The position numbers were made by a program, and so were the translations under genes. Under the pieces are notes generated by a model. That model saw nothing but the letters and a program-made list of their open reading frames with translations. It was not told where the DNA came from and ran no database searches. Below are positions 19,600 to 32,500 of a stretch of DNA of 54,292 bases, piece by piece. Each line of letters opens with the position of its first letter. Within the stretch, counting starts at the first letter, position 1. The stretch is from NCBI GenBank assembly GCA_029747585.1, contig JAPEVF010000293.1, positions 1 to 54,292 of the forward strand. The letters run 5' to 3'. Origin of the DNA: Pleurotus djamor. Taxonomy: Eukaryota; Basidiomycota; Agaricomycetes; Agaricales; Pleurotaceae.

Positions 19600-22300
19600 G
19601 AACTTTCTCTAAACTTGAAGCTTGATTGAACATATACCGGCCCTGTCATTGGGAGAAGTTGGGGGGTCGAGTGCGTCGTCTCAGCCAACGAGGACATGGA
19701 CGCTGATCATTTGGGGTTTTTTGAGGTGCGTCCCTACAGCATATATGACCATTCTCGACTCTCACGTCGCTGATGCAGCCGTCATCGTTACTTCAGGTCA
19801 CTACCGTAGCTCAAAGCATCGTTGTCTCTGTCATCTTCAACATTAACTTCGACATCGAGCCGCTGCTTGTCGTTTCTTTGGATTACATGCACCATTGAAT
19901 GATTGGCTGCGCTCAGCTTCTTTCTCCTAGCTCTTTCTGGTTCAATTTGGTATGCATATACGAGCTTTGACTTGGTTGAGCTAATCACCGGTTGTGCCTA
20001 GTCTTGACCACGACGAAGACGTTACTCGCTCGTGGTGGTGGGAGATGCTGGCATCTCAGCCTAGCCGCGATCTTCCAAGTTCGATGGGATGGTAGCGCCA
20101 AGATATCGCGACAGACCACGAGTTCATGTTTCTAATGTGCTCGTATACGCTCTGCTGGGCATGTATAGCGTGAGGTGCGTCTTTTTGGCTCGATGTGACC
20201 GTACGTTTCTCATTTGGTCAATCCAGGCTGCCTGAAAAGCTCCTGGTCCCTTGGAGCTCGTAATTGAACTTGCTTGCCTGGAAGAAGGCAAAAACGGCCG
20301 AAGCCGAGAAGGCAACGATGCAAGTTATCGCTGACATCGTGATCGCTGCTTTTGCTATCCGAAAGATCATACTTACCTCCAATCGTAGTTGTCCAACCGT
20401 CCGAGTAACTCTCGAGCTACAAACCAATGTATCATCGTACGAGGGGCCTCTTTCTATGTCCACCACTGGCATGCGTTTGCACATGCCATCTGCCTTCTCC
20501 CCAATCGGCACCTAGCGCCCTCCAATTGGGCGCCCTCATCGGCAACTCGAGTTAGTTGTCTTTGATATTCGGCAGCGTTTCCGTCGCGGGCAGCCCATCA
20601 ATCAAAACTGCACCATGGAAGCTTGGATGGCGACCGGTACTCACGCTCCCAAAGCCAGAAGACGATGGTGTGGACCCCCACTACTCGGCGGATCTGGGGA
20701 TCATCTCCCACAGGCGTCGCCTTTGCTGTTGCTGTCTTTACGACTGTGGATTGCGATGCGATCGCATGAACACCAGATTCGTCGCTCATCGGTATGGTCT
20801 TGCGCCCGTCGTGACCACTTTTCTGCCGCTCCTTTTGGTTGTCCATCGTGCACAACAGCCCCATCGAACCGTTGCACGAGACCACTCGCGATCTTCGAAG
20901 CTGGATTTCGGAGGACATCGTTACGGATGACGAGCTCATTGGTTTGCTTGGTCTTTTCATGGCATGAGCGGCCTATTGAACATGAGGTGCGTCTGCGCTA
21001 GCCCAATGCTCCTGTTCAATTCGCTGATCTTGCTCTTTAGGTCGCTTTTTCAACATCTTTGTTTCACGCACGTGCATGGAGCCAAACCTTGTTTGCTATG
21101 GTGCGGGAAACGGCTCGCTCCTGATCTTGCCAACTTCATCTTCGTCGTTGGTTCTCGAATCAACCAACGAGGCGATCGTATTTCCGTACTTCCCCGATAA
21201 GTCTTGAAGCCACTTCGGCTCGGAGAACTGCAACTCCGAATACATGCATCATGACATCCTTGCCAAGCGTCCATATGCTTACTCCCGTCTTTGGAACTCG
21301 TAGTCGGTCACCTCCCGGATCGATACCTCCGCCTGGTGTTGGTCCATAGACCAGTCGCGTTTATATCTGGGATACGTTTCCGTCGCCAGTAGCTCATCAA
21401 TCAACTATGGGACGCGTTGACGCTGATCGCTACTACCCAAGCTTTCAGAGTAACAATTAGAAGCAGGGGGTAACGATTGCTACCATACGAAATAGCCAAG
21501 CACCATCATCTTCTCAAGCGTCGCCGTTGGTGGGGTGGACTGCGATGTGGTCTCATGTGGACCCTAGGTTAGCTCGTTGGCATGGGCTTGAGCCGAGTGA
21601 TACCACATTGTTGCCACCTCTGCGGTCTTCCATCGTTTGCAAGTGCACCATCATCCATAGGAGATCGAAGCCTGCCATTTGGGCCCTCTTTTCCAGTGCG
21701 ACTATAGATCGTAGCGTGGCTCAGAGATGGTTAATGGTGTGTGCTTAGCTCAACTCTGTGACCGCCAATTCTGACACAGAAGCTTAGTGACTAGTGATCC
21801 TGCTACCTATCATCACCCATCGACGGAACGTCGTTTATCTTTGACCTCGGATTCCACTGTCGGTCACGTTGACGCCTCTGTCATGGATGAAGAATGCAGC
21901 CCCGACGTGTAGAGGACGCCTCCCTTCTCTATACCCTCCATCAAAGTCGCTGTCAAGAATTCCATGTGCTCGACACAGACCGGCGCTCGTTGTTCCTGAT
22001 CAACCTAGTGTTCTATCAATACGACCATAAATTCCTGGCATCATCATCTCGCATTGCCCGTTCATCATTACAGCTTCTGAAATCACGTCCGCGCCCCAAT
22101 GGCGGGAATCCCGAGGTCTACATCAGCTCAAGGAGGAGGTCCATCATGGATCATGGAGTACGTCATCCATGCTCACCTTTGGATCATAGACTCGGCCGCA
22201 CTTGAAGCTCGAACATTGACCGGCCGTCCTACAACCTCACGATCTTACCATCATCCTGTCCTTTTCCCAGCACTAATACCCTGATGATCATGACGGGTTT
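19600..22300 (+). pseudogene. Degenerate, internally duplicated multi-exon relics
   Basis: No intact frame, but clear traces of genes. Three exon ends have the same form, ...GAG followed by a GTGCGTC donor (19,726, 20,175 and 20,987). Two blocks about 800 bp apart are collinear: cgtttccgtcgc...catcaatcaa at 20,576 and 21,375, and gcgtcgcc(t/g)ttg followed by ctgtggattgcgatg / ggtggactgcgatg at 20,714 and 21,518. Stops interrupt all readings between these anchors. The translated pieces are hydrophobic in places (A-D-I-V-I-A-A-F-A-I; V-A-F-A-V-A-V-F), which suggests a membrane-protein family, but no family could be named. Confidence 0.4.
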
Positions 22301-22867
22301 GCTGCTTCTCAGCCTCTTCCTGTCTACATGCGCAACTGCGTTTCATCTCATCTTGATAGGAATCATACCTCAGATACATGAACCCCTCGGTTTATGAGGT
22401 GGCATTCCTTTACGGCTCTGATGTGAAATCCACATACACTTGAGCTGGATACCTCAACTTCTGCGGTGGCGTTTCAAGTCGCGAAACCGGCTTAATACAT
22501 GTCTCTCAGTCAGTATCATATGGCAGTTCTCCATTAGCTCATATACTCATCAATCATTCTGCGTAGGACCCACCACTGGTATCTAGGAACGACGATTTCC
22601 TATGAACAAAGGCAGTTCTCGCTCTCTCGGAAATCCTTTGTCTCTGAAGAAGTTCGGGGTAAAACCCTTTTTCGGTCGGCCAGAACGGGCAACGGGCGCT
22701 CCTGCCCGCAGCGGTCATTTCCATATTCGAGCTTGACGTGACACGTTCCATGACAACGAACGGAATCAAAATCCACTTTGGTGGTCGCCTTGACACGCAG
22801 GATCATCCATTCTACCTCCATATGGCCAAGTGGCTGCGCCCGCGCCCTGAGAGAATTTCAATTCCTC

Positions 22868-22875
22868 TATAAAAG
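22868..22875 (+). promoter_or_regulatory. TATA box of the DUF6699-like gene
   Basis: TATAAAAG in 'cctctataaaagacg', 77-84 nt before the ATG at 22,952 and followed by CT-rich sequence, as is common in fungal promoters. Confidence 0.6.
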
Positions 22876-22951
22876 ACGTGTCAGATGCGGTCTTCATTCC
22901 CCCCGGCGTTCCTCTCTACTCTCTCACCAACATCGACACCAACACTTCTGT

Positions 22952-23833
22952 ATGCGACCTTCGAAACAAGTACATTTCGCATCGACCACAGTATTGTATA
23001 CGTTCACAGTCCAGACACCCGAAGCTACTCCTATCCTCAGCGCGAAAACAGCTCTTATCGAAGATTCTCCAGCCCCAGTCCCTGCCGCACCGACTGTCTT
23101 CTATTCGACATCTCCTACGAAAGCAGCTAGCCGTACATCCAAATCCTCTACCAGAGAACGCGCGAAGACCATCAACGTTTCGCCTGTGAAGGCCCTGAAA
23201 TCCGAGAATCGCACACAGAACCCCAAGTACAATCACCATCATCATCACGATCACGATTTGAAACGAACCCATCTTCGCCGCCTATCCCTTGACTCTCAAC
23301 TCGATGAGCGACGCGCTATCTTCCTCCATTTCCTCCTTGCCGTCGCAACCGAGCCCTACATTAAATTCGACGTTTCCCAACCACCGGAAACGCTCGCGTG
23401 CCGATTCCCTTCATCCATCCTAGCGGAACCGGCTACATCGCCGCCTTTGTCTATTCTTGCTATTGACGCGTCTCCGAGTTGTCCTTGGCCGATCACCGTA
23501 ACGCCCTCATCTACTTCCCCATCTACGGTCATTCCTCATGGCGTAGGTGCCGTCGTCACGGTGTGGGATGTCCTCAGCGCGATCCACCATACCCTTCGTA
23601 CGCCTGTGACCATGGAAGAATACCGCGCTCTCCCTTCCCTTGACGCTGTCAAGAAGGTCAACGCTGCGTATACCAAACGATGCCAACGCGTCAACGACAG
23701 CGTGGAAGCTCGTATGGAAGAGGGTATGAAGGGCGTCAGGAGGGTGGATTTTCTGGGTGGGATGAATCGATTCATGGGTCTTACTGTGGATCCCAAGTAC
23801 CCGAACGTATGGAAGATGATCGTTTCGACGTGA
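22952..23833 (+). CDS. DUF6699-like protein
   Basis: A single-exon 293-aa protein. It starts M-R-P-S-K-Q-V-H-F-A, a short basic 'K-x-V-x-F-A' opening seen in this group, then a Ser/Pro/Thr-rich region and a His/Asp tract (residues about 95-103). The C-terminal half carries the domain-like pattern also found in the genes at 41,015 and 51,064: A-E-P-A-T-S-P-P, C-P-W-P-I-T-V near the middle, then V-V-T-V-W-D-V-L-S-A-I and a final F-M-G-L-T. This order (PAT-P, PWPI-V, VTV-DV--A) matches basidiomycete DUF6699 proteins, whose function is not known. Upstream in-frame sequence exists, but this ATG sits about 80 nt after a TATA box. Confidence 0.75.
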   Translation: MRPSKQVHFASTTVLYTFTVQTPEATPILSAKTALIEDSPAPVPAAPTVFYSTSPTKAASRTSKSSTRERAKTINVSPVKALKSENRTQNPKYNHHHHHDHDLKRTHLRRLSLDSQLDERRAIFLHFLLAVATEPYIKFDVSQPPETLACRFPSSILAEPATSPPLSILAIDASPSCPWPITVTPSSTSPSTVIPHGVGAVVTVWDVLSAIHHTLRTPVTMEEYRALPSLDAVKKVNAAYTKRCQRVNDSVEARMEEGMKGVRRVDFLGGMNRFMGLTVDPKYPNVWKMIVST

Positions 23834-25598
23834 TGCTTGCTCGGTTCGCACGAACGAGACTAGAGCATTCCGTATGTTCGACATTCCCGCTCTATCTTCG
23901 GCTCTGGCTTCTCCATGACACTCCGTATACCCCACTACACCATTCCTCGCTTCTCGTCCCTCTAGACTCTTCTCCGTTCCCATCCGTCGTGCTCTGCTTC
24001 TTGCTCTCCTCTTTCCTACCCATCGTACACTTCTCTTTCGCGTTTCTTCGCCCTTAATTCGTTGCCCCCCTTGCTCTCGTCTTCGTCGTCGTTGCTGCCT
24101 ATCATTATTGTCTCATTATGTTCGTTTGGGTTCTTGTCGGCTCGTTTCGCATGGTGTTTTTAGAGGAAAATCACAGATAAATAAAGATGTACATTACTCG
24201 TTCCCCACTTGACTTTTACATTTACTTGATCGCGTTATAGTCGTAGAGCTTACCTTACTATTAGTCGGTTTCGTTGCCTATGTAGTATGTGGTATGTGTC
24301 TATGCCTTTTATGTTCGTATGCTGGACTTTTGAACTCATTGCTCGGGCTATGCTCCCTTCTTGACTATGCTCTACGGAACGGATGGTACGCGCGATTGAT
24401 GCTCTCAGATTGTATGTGCTCATTGCTGGGTAAAACTGAATGGCTGTATCAATGGTCTTCAATCGAGGCTGTATACCAGCGTAGCCCCCTTGGGCTCACA
24501 GGCCTCTCTCATCATCAGCCTCCTATCTCCCCTACTTACGCCTCCTATATTTTGTCCCCGGAGCGCCAACGGAGCGCTCAAGCTCCAACTCGAACCAAGT
24601 TCTCCTCAGGCTTCGTTCCTCTCCCTAGATCCCTCACGCAGAGGGAAGCCCTTGATCTTTCAAGACGCTTGAACACACCTTGAATCACGAACATGAGCAA
24701 GTCCAAGATGCGACAGAATCCGTTGCTCTGGGACACCCGGGCATTCCCTGGCATTCCCAGCCATGGTCGGGTACTGGGCAGCTCGTCAAGGGATTGCTTC
24801 AAGTCGTCCGAGTCTTTATACTCTACGGCTTTCTCTCGCATCTGGACTCTGTATCCTCTACTGTTTCTCTCGAACTCCGGGGTGGGGACCCTTCAACGTG
24901 AATTTTCGACAACCAGCTGCGCTAGTATGAAGTATTGGCCTCGAACGTGACCTATCTGCTCGGATGGAAAAATCTCATTGTATCTGCTGTTGCTCCTCAT
25001 GGGTCCTTCCTTGTCGTAATCGTGCTTAGCACCTGATCCCGAGGGAACACAACTTACAGCAGTCGCCACCAAAGCGAAGGACACATACTCTACACTGGTT
25101 TCCTTGCTCGCCACCCACGCCCACCCATGCGGTACCCTTCGATGAATGGTCGGATGACCATACCACCGACATCAATCCTCTTACGCGTCTCTGTGCCTGT
25201 CTGTAGATGTGCCTACACTCGAGAAGCACATCTTACGGCTGCTTCCCCGTTAGATGGTTATGTGTCGCCTCGAATTACGACACCCGTGCCTCAACTTTCG
25301 ACATGTACAGCTATGAACCTTCGTATGCTCGGCTCTTACTCGCCCCCGCATCGCTTCCCCTCGAAATGTGACCAGGAATGTCGCTTATTCCGCTCTCCTA
25401 CCGACAGGACCATTAGGAAACGAGGTTAACCATACGAAAAGGTCTCATTTCCGCTCGATCCAGCTCGATCCAAGACTTTTTTGACACTCTGGACTCGCTG
25501 TAGATGAGACTTCTGCTCCTCTTTGCTTGATATTTCTCGCGTTATATCCCTTCCGGGTGCTTTCGCATGGTCACCGAATGAAGGCAAGGCTCTGGACA
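23834..25598. other. 3' region and intergenic space, no supported gene
   Basis: A polyadenylation-like signal (gataaataaag) is at about 24,175-24,185, some 345 nt after the DUF6699-like stop. The remaining 1.4 kb has only short overlapping frames on both strands, none with a coding pattern. Confidence 0.5.
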
Positions 25599-25606
25599 TA
25601 TAAAAG
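25599..25606 (+). promoter_or_regulatory. TATA box of the two-exon gene at 25,677
   Basis: TATAAAAG in 'ggacatataaaagccag', 71-78 nt before the ATG. Confidence 0.6.
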
Positions 25607-25676
25607 CCAGCCCTTCGAGCCATGTTCAAAGCACTCATCCCATCCGACGACTGTCCGGCTCGACTAACTTGTATCA

Positions 25677-26519
25677 ATGATGTCGGATAATATCCCAGAG
25701 GATACCCACGGCGCAATCGACCCCAAGTTAGGGCATAGCGTGCAAGCGGAGGATAGACCGGAGAAGATATACCCTTTCCCAGTGCCACGCTCTCCACCCG
25801 CTAGACAAACCAGCAATCTCGAACCTGGGGATCAGGTCAACTATTGGCGCAGGTAATGTCTTTATCTTGTGCTGCAGAGATTGCCACCATAGTTTAATTT
25901 TCCGTTCTTTCCCAGTAAAGACATAATTGCTATGGACCAGGCGTCATTCTATGCCTCCCTGATCGCCACTTCGCCCCCGCTCCCGCCTGTACTGGTTCAT
26001 GACCTCACTTGGAAGATTGGTGCTTATGTCTACACTGTTAATTCGCCTCCCGGGGAAACCTTCTCCGAAAGAGGAGGACGTGTCTATATCGTGCTCGTTC
26101 ACTCTTGCACATATCAATTCAAGTTTAGCTTACCAGGATGGGAGTATCGCTACAAGGTCACTCTGAAACCCGGTGCAACCGAGCCAATATCTGTCTCTCA
26201 GCTTCCCAAATCGGGTGGTGAGCGACCTCAGGATGACCCACTACTTCCCAATGCTGATTCAAGTCTTTCCTTGCGCTTCCTAGATGATCTCCAATTCTCA
26301 CAGAGCATGCAGATGTTCAAGAATAATGGGAATGAAACGTTCACCTTCCCGGCGGAACATAATGCTAGTTTTGGTCTTCAGGAAGGGGATCAACAGACGG
26401 GCTCCTTGGAGGGCGTGAGAGGTGTTCAATGGGTTTTCACTTCAGGATCCGTGAGTAGAGTACAGGTTTCCTTGACTCCTTCTGAATGCGGCTGTCGAAC
26501 TATTGAACCCGTTCAATAG
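25677..26519 (+). CDS. Hypothetical two-exon protein (259 aa)
   Basis: Exon 1 is 25,677-25,852 (starts M-M-S-D-N-I-P-E-D), then a 63-nt intron (GTAATG...TTTCCCAG) in phase 2, then exon 2 at 25,916-26,519. The junction forms an AGT codon and the frame continues as K-D-I-I-A-M-D-Q, which supports the model. Exon 2 holds L-T-W-K-I-G-A-Y-V-Y, V-Y-I-V-L-V-H and V-T-L-K-P-G-A-T, a beta-strand-rich pattern, and ends in a Cys-containing tail (S-E-C-G-C-R). No signal peptide or membrane segment is evident. The family is not recognised. The TATA box 75 nt upstream makes a real gene likely. Confidence 0.65.
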
Positions 26520-27159
26520 CCTAAGGGTGGCAAGAGTCATACATTTGACACTTTATCGGTGTTCAGTCTACGATCCCACTCAATAGTGGAATTTGGTGGG
26601 TCTTCGTTTGCCTTTCGCGTTGCACATGTCGCTCACCTACGCTCTGCACTCAGACTGTGAAACATTCCTGTACGCTAAACCATTGGGCGGAACGCTTGTG
26701 AGTCTTCGCCGCTTCCATGTTGATGGTTCTGCACTCATGGTTTCACTGATGCTGGTTAGCAACAAGCAGGCTATCTTAAAAAGACCATCAGAGTCGATTG
26801 CACCTTCTAAATTCGCGTCTAGACTGGGAATTTGATGGGTCTAATTGCCTATTCTTCGCTTGTAGACTACATTTTGATGGCTAAGCTTGAGATTGTTGAA
26901 GCTGCTCTCCAAGAATACGACTCCGTTGAAAAACTCTTGTCCGCCGTCCGGGGAGTTTTATATGCTTCTTATCTGGACTCATCATCCCGTGGACTTCCTC
27001 TGGATTAAAACTCCCCGTGAGTCCTCCCGTGGGCTACCTCACAAAAGGTAGCAGGCTACCGCGAGGTGGGTATGTAACTCCTGAATGAACAGGAGAGCAC
27101 ACCTCAGGCGCCAAATCTGGGGTGAACTTGAACGCTTGAATCTTTTAAACCCGATCACC
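26520..27159. other. Intergenic, contains a hairpin-forming inverted repeat
   Basis: No gene. An 11-bp perfect inverted repeat (ggggagtttta at 26,950 and taaaactcccc at 27,006, 45-nt loop) is followed by a second set of short inverted blocks (gggctacc / ggtagc / ggctacc, 27,030-27,070). Confidence 0.5.
26950..27016. repeat. Inverted repeat with 11-bp arms
   Basis: Arms 26,950-26,960 and 27,006-27,016 are perfect reverse complements. It could be a transcription terminator-like hairpin or the remains of a small inverted-repeat element; no target duplication was seen. Confidence 0.5.
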
Positions 27160-29056
27160 ATGTCCACTCAAGCTCAAGTTCGCTATATTATCGACGAAAT
27201 TGTTTTGCACATTGTCGAAAGCATCCCTTCTCGACGAGATCTTCTATCTTTTGGTCTCACAAGCTCTAAGCATCTATCCATCGTCAAACCGCACCTTGCT
27301 CATCGCGTCGTCCGATGTTACCTGGATAACAAAGCGCTCTGGCTCTATTTCATCCAACACCCGGAGTACGCTGCCTACGTTTCTAAGCTCGAAATTCTCG
27401 GGTCGTATGCACGCAGCGGCGATCTGGAATGTGTCCCTTCTCCCCATCTCTCCAATTCCGCGTTACATCAAACTCCGTCATTCGAAACACATTCGTATGC
27501 CTTGGAGGAAGCTGAGCGACTCTTAATCCAAGCTCTACGCTTCATGGTCAATTTAGAAGGCTTTGACTGGCAGCACACCATCCCTTTGCTCAGCTCGGGA
27601 AACCCAGATCCAGGAGAATGCTCCCAGTCTGAAGATGTTTGGACGAATCTGAGAGACTTTACCCAGATCAAGAACATATCGTTCGTTGATATTCACTCCG
27701 GTCCAAAAGGTGCTTCCTCTTGTTTGTCAATATTCAGAACACCTGTACGTTGATCCACCCGCTCCTATTGCTTGGCTGACGAAAGAACGACGTGGTCTTC
27801 AGACCTTATATACGCTGCGAAACCTGACGCATATCAAGATGAAAGTATACTATTCGGAACCAAACGATGGTGATATCGACAGTGATAATTCTGAGGATGA
27901 GCACGTCGGAGAAACTAGACCTTTCCGCGCGCCTAGGGTAGATATCTCGCGCCTGAAACCATTTTTGCTCGGATGTTCTGGGCTTCAGGTGCGTTAACCC
28001 TCGCTTATTTCTGTATTCTATCTTCAAGTTATTCATTGACTTCCTTGTACCGAAGGTTCTTGATATCAGCATCATTGACCGCCCATTCTACTTCTCTCCG
28101 AAACCAGGAAACCCCTTCACCGACCTCACCTCCATCTTTGCCGACGCGCATTGGCCTCTACTGCATACTATCGAAATGTGGGATATCACCTCAGATCCTG
28201 ATGTGATATTGTCGTTCTTCCTTCGCCACCCATCGCTTTCCACTGTTCAATTCGGGCTTTCGATCGCTGCCGAAGACTTACCTGAGAACCCGTTTGTCTT
28301 TCCACCCGCCTTGGAAAAAGGAGGCGAATTGAAAGGCTTGACCACAAGTTTCCTAGCAAACGCATCTTCGATCAGTCTCCCTTCAGCAACCATTCATTCC
28401 ATGATCCCATACATCTCGTATCCCTGGCCCGTCAAAGATCTTGGCACCATAGTGCCTTTCGACTGGTGTAGCCTCCCGCCCCGAACCCCCATAGTCGTCC
28501 CTGACTTGGACAGAGCTTACGAAGAAGAGCGGTTCGTAGATCCTCTTTCGAATCTCCCTACAAAATGCGAGGATGGACAAGGTTTGGCGGGAGAATGCGA
28601 CGAAATACTCAAGCTGGATAAAATGCCGCACCTCCACTCGATTACGATCAGGGAGCTAACTGACTTCTCACAACTCGACCAGCTAACGGAACTTACTCCT
28701 CATCTTGAGTCGCTGTATATGGAAGGCTGTGGTATCATGGCAGTGGTAAGTCAGACTTTTGACGGAAACCTCGCCCGTTTACACTCACCGTCTCTGGTCG
28801 TTGCTTTCCTGGTTCTTAGCACCGCCATCCTGCGCCCCATACTCTGTGGCTGCCTTACCTATGTAAGTGGCCAAACTTGAAACGCTTCAGCGGAACCTAT
28901 CTCTGGATTCCTTCTACGGCCGACGACTCTATTTCACACGACCATATACGCGAAGTGGCGGAGGCATGCCCAAATCTTCGATATGTCCCATCTAACAAGG
29001 AACTTGTTCGTAACGGAGATGGTACATTTTCTTTGGTATCTATAGAGCGACATTAG
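27160..29056 (+). CDS. F-box / leucine-rich-type protein, four exons (565 aa)
   Basis: Exons 27,160-27,744, 27,803-27,988, 28,056-28,745 and 28,820-29,056. The introns are 58, 67 and 74 nt (donors GTACGT, GTGCGT, GTAAGT), all in phase 0, and every junction keeps the frame open to TAG at 29,056. The N-terminus (I-I-D-E-I-V-L-H-I-V-E-S-I, R-R-D-L-L-S-F-G-L-T-S) is an F-box of a different type from the cluster at 9-19 kb. The body contains leucine-rich segments (L-R-N-L-T-H-I-K-M, H-P-S-L-S-T-V-Q-F, L-T-P-H-L-E-S-L-Y-M-E) and an acidic insert near residue 218. The C-terminus L-W-L-P-Y-L-C-K-W-P-N-L-K-R-F followed by E-A-C-P-N-L-R is typical of basidiomycete F-box proteins. Expected role: SCF ubiquitin-ligase adaptor. 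Confidence 0.85.
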
Positions 29057-29516
29057 GAGGGCAAATCAGATGGGGACTAATTCTTCAAGTTGTTGGCGTA
29101 CATCATCATTGTTGCCGAATGACAAGGGCCCTTGTATGCGCTTGCGGCCAAAAACTCGCTGAGCTCACCTCTCAGAGTTAATCAATCACTCNAAAAACGC
29201 TGTAAAACACGATATTGGACGCTATGCACAAGAATCCCGTTTGAAAGTTTGAACTTGTAAGACTGAATGGGGTGGCGTGAAGTCGCGATATATCGACGTG
29301 CGATAAGCAAGATATAAGGTATGTTTTACAGGGATATAGAGTACGTAGATTTACTTCAGCATGTACATATGTGCAGTAAGCAGGTGGGCGGAAACGGTCC
29401 AAGAATTGCGAAAGCAGAATACGAAACAAAGACAAAAACAAGAAAGCAAAACATTTAAATGACAAGAAATCAAGGCAAAATTGAGCTGAGAGAGCTTTGG
29501 ATTGAACGTTGATTCG
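29057..29516. other. Convergent intergenic region
   Basis: 460 nt between two convergent genes; it would hold both 3' UTRs. One N at 29,192 precedes an A run. No gene seen. Confidence 0.55.
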
Positions 29517-32500
29517 CTAGCGAATGCTCTGATTGATTTTGCTCGTGGCGGACGAATGCCGTTTACAAGCGGGTAGCGCAAGTTCGGAATCATAATTTGA
29601 ATCTTCTTCGGACGGGAGCTCAGCATCTTGCAGTTCGCGCGCTCGAAGTCGTTTCCGACGTGACGAGAGCTGAGCGTCGAAAGGTCGTTCATCAAAACCA
29701 CCATCACTACAACCCCTTCTTCTCCGTGAGGGTCGGAGTGAGACATCTTCCGTAGTCTGAGACTTTTGGCCTCTGGGTCGGTTACCCATCCGCCTAAACT
29801 CCACTCCTTCGTCAGCACTCTCTTCGACACTCGAATGTTCCATGTCAACTTCTCCCTCTGCTTCTATCCCATCGTCTTCCTGGAGAAGTTTCAGCCTCCT
29901 CAACCGCAATTCAGCCTTCCGACATTCAACCTCTTCGAGATCCAAAAGCAAAAGTTGCTTTTCGCGTCGCCGCATTTTGATTCGCTCCCTCTCCCTCTCT
30001 CCCTCCGAACCGTATGAAAGAGGTTTCGGATACGCTGACAAAGAAGGGGAAGACGGCCGAGGTCTCTTGAAGTTCCAAGCCTCCACGGCGAAGTTAGTGG
30101 TGCCAGCGATACCATCCATGTCTTTGCCGTTCCCCATTTCCTTCTTCATGTTACCAACACGCAAGTCATCATAGCAACAATCCACCTCGAGGTTCTCCTG
30201 GAACGTGCACGTAATGGAGCTAGCGGCAGCAACCAGAGCCTTTTCGCGTCCCAAGCAAATATGACGCATGACTTCAAGATGATTTCTTAGGGTTCTCAGC
30301 GAAGAGATACTGGTGGTAGATGCGATAAGCGTAGCTTTCAGTGTGGGGGAGTGGTGCGGAGTCTGGTCGTCGTCCATTCGCGAAGGCGGCAGATGTGATG
30401 TGGATAAGGGAGACCGTGTTAGAGGGGTAGAAAGGAGCACGGAAGCGATGGTAAGACACTGTTGGACGAGACTTGACATTGTCGACCAGCTCCCAATCTG
30501 TGAGAGCAACATCGACCCTATGTTATCTGGTCCTGGGTTATTGGCAGCAAGCGGATCTACGAGGTAGGTACGGTCAGCTAACCATGTTCAAGTCTGTGAC
30601 AACAGAAAGAAATGAAAGACACACCTATGGGACGAACAGACTTCTGAGTTGGAGTCACTATGTCCGGAGCCAGAACTGCAGTTGATGATGACGCCAGTGT
30701 GGATGACGACGTAGTAATCAACATCTGTGAGATCTCCACCGGTCCTTGGCCGTTCTGTTCAGTAGGACATACGTAAGGCTCTCCTGCAGGTTCAATCGGT
30801 TCTTCGGTCGGTAGATCGAAACCACCTTTGCGATCCTCCGACTTGTTTTGGGGAATCCCTTCTCCATGGCTAACGACAGTTTCGGCCTGAATAGAAGACG
30901 CCACCGCAGCAAGCTCTGGTCCCGGGGTTGGCGTTGCGGTCGGTGAAGATGCTGACGGTGCTCTGGAATGCATCTTAACTATTCCTGGAGCCAAGTTGGC
31001 ACGCATCTTCAGCTCGTCGCTCCTCCTGTTGTAATCGGTACCCCTTTGCTTCAACACTGCGCCTTCTTTCCTCAGTTCCTCTCTCTCCAACTCCAGTGTC
31101 ACCCTCTCCTCGTTCAAAGCGGCCTCTCGTTCAGCATGAGGAGGAGAAGGTAGTTGTACGTCTGGAATTGGTCCAGCATCGGCCACAGCTCTGTGTGCTG
31201 CGAGCCGCTTTGAGAAGTCGTCACTCCTCTGGTTGAATGCGGCGTATTTTTGCCTCAGTGTTGCCTTATCCACCCTCAACGCGTCTTTCTCAGCCTTCAG
31301 GGCTTCTTTCTCTTGCATGATAGCTGCTTCTCGGACGGAGAAGGCCGATACCAAGTCTATTGGCTGAGGTCCGGCGAGCTGACCATCGGGGGAAGAGCTA
31401 AGGTGGGACGAGGCTGTATGGACGACCCCAGCTACACATGAATTGGATTGAGAGAAGTGCTCATGAAGACAAAAATAATCAAGAGCTTACAAGGATCTTG
31501 CTCCCCCATTACCGCCTCTGGTACGCTTGGTGAAGCGTCACCATTCTGATGTTCCTCTTGACGGAAAGGAAGCACATCCATTGCTTTCTCCAAACCGACC
31601 GATGAATCACGCTCCAGAAGCTTTACGATGAAGGCTTTGACCCCTTCCGACTGAGAGTGGAGCTCCCGATACTTCATCTCAACCTCTGCCGCTCGCAGCG
31701 TTGCATCGTCCCTCTCCTTGACCAAATCGTCGTTACGTTTGCAAAGGCCGGAATGCCTCGTTTCCAGCTCTTGAACAACCTCGCTGCTCCTTTGGCAAGT
31801 AACGCAGGGGTGATCATCACTGGCCTCTCGATTTTCTCGGACAGCAATGACAGATTTCATCTCCTCCAGCTGCCGCATCATCCGTGTGAGCTCGGCCTTC
31901 ATCGACTCTGAGTGACTCGTCATCTGTTCCCTCTCCTTCACCAACCAGGCATTCGATAAGATGAGAACTCGATTAACATCTTCCTGTGCTCGGGCGTTCT
32001 CCTCGCTATCGCTAGCCTTTTTTGCCAAACCCGCCTTGATATCTTCGGCTTCCTTGGTAAAAGTACCATACGCCATAGCGAGCGCTGCCTTTTCCACTTC
32101 CAAGTCCTTCACCCTCTTTTCCAGTCCCTCAATCTTCTCCTGTGATTTCGCCTCATCTGCCTCTCTAAGTTTTTCCACTTCGTCTATCTTTGCACCCAAC
32201 TCCACTTCCCTCTCAGCAAGCTTCTTCTCAGTCTCCTCTTTCGCCCTCACAGCAGCTTCGTTTTCCATCCGAATTTCCGAAACCTCGAGCCGAAGCATTG
32301 ATTTGGATTCAGCGAGCGCGTTAATTCCTTGTCTAAGCTCCGAATTTTCCTTCCTCAGTGTATGCGAATTCGTATGTAACCAGATGTTCTGGTTTTCGAC
32401 GGCGGAGCTGGTGGCTAAGAGTTCCTGATAGCGCGTGAGGAGATCGTTGTAGCTATAACTCGGCGGGCCATGAAATTGATTGAAGGGTGCATATCGAGGG

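Noticed and set aside
23507..23983. Minus-strand frame opposite the DUF6699-like gene
   Set aside because: Shadow of the plus-strand gene, which has homologues in the window.
31961..32428. Ser/Phe-rich plus-strand frame inside the coiled-coil gene
   Set aside because: It is the antisense of an E/K-rich coiled coil, which always yields Ser/Phe/Leu-rich shadows.
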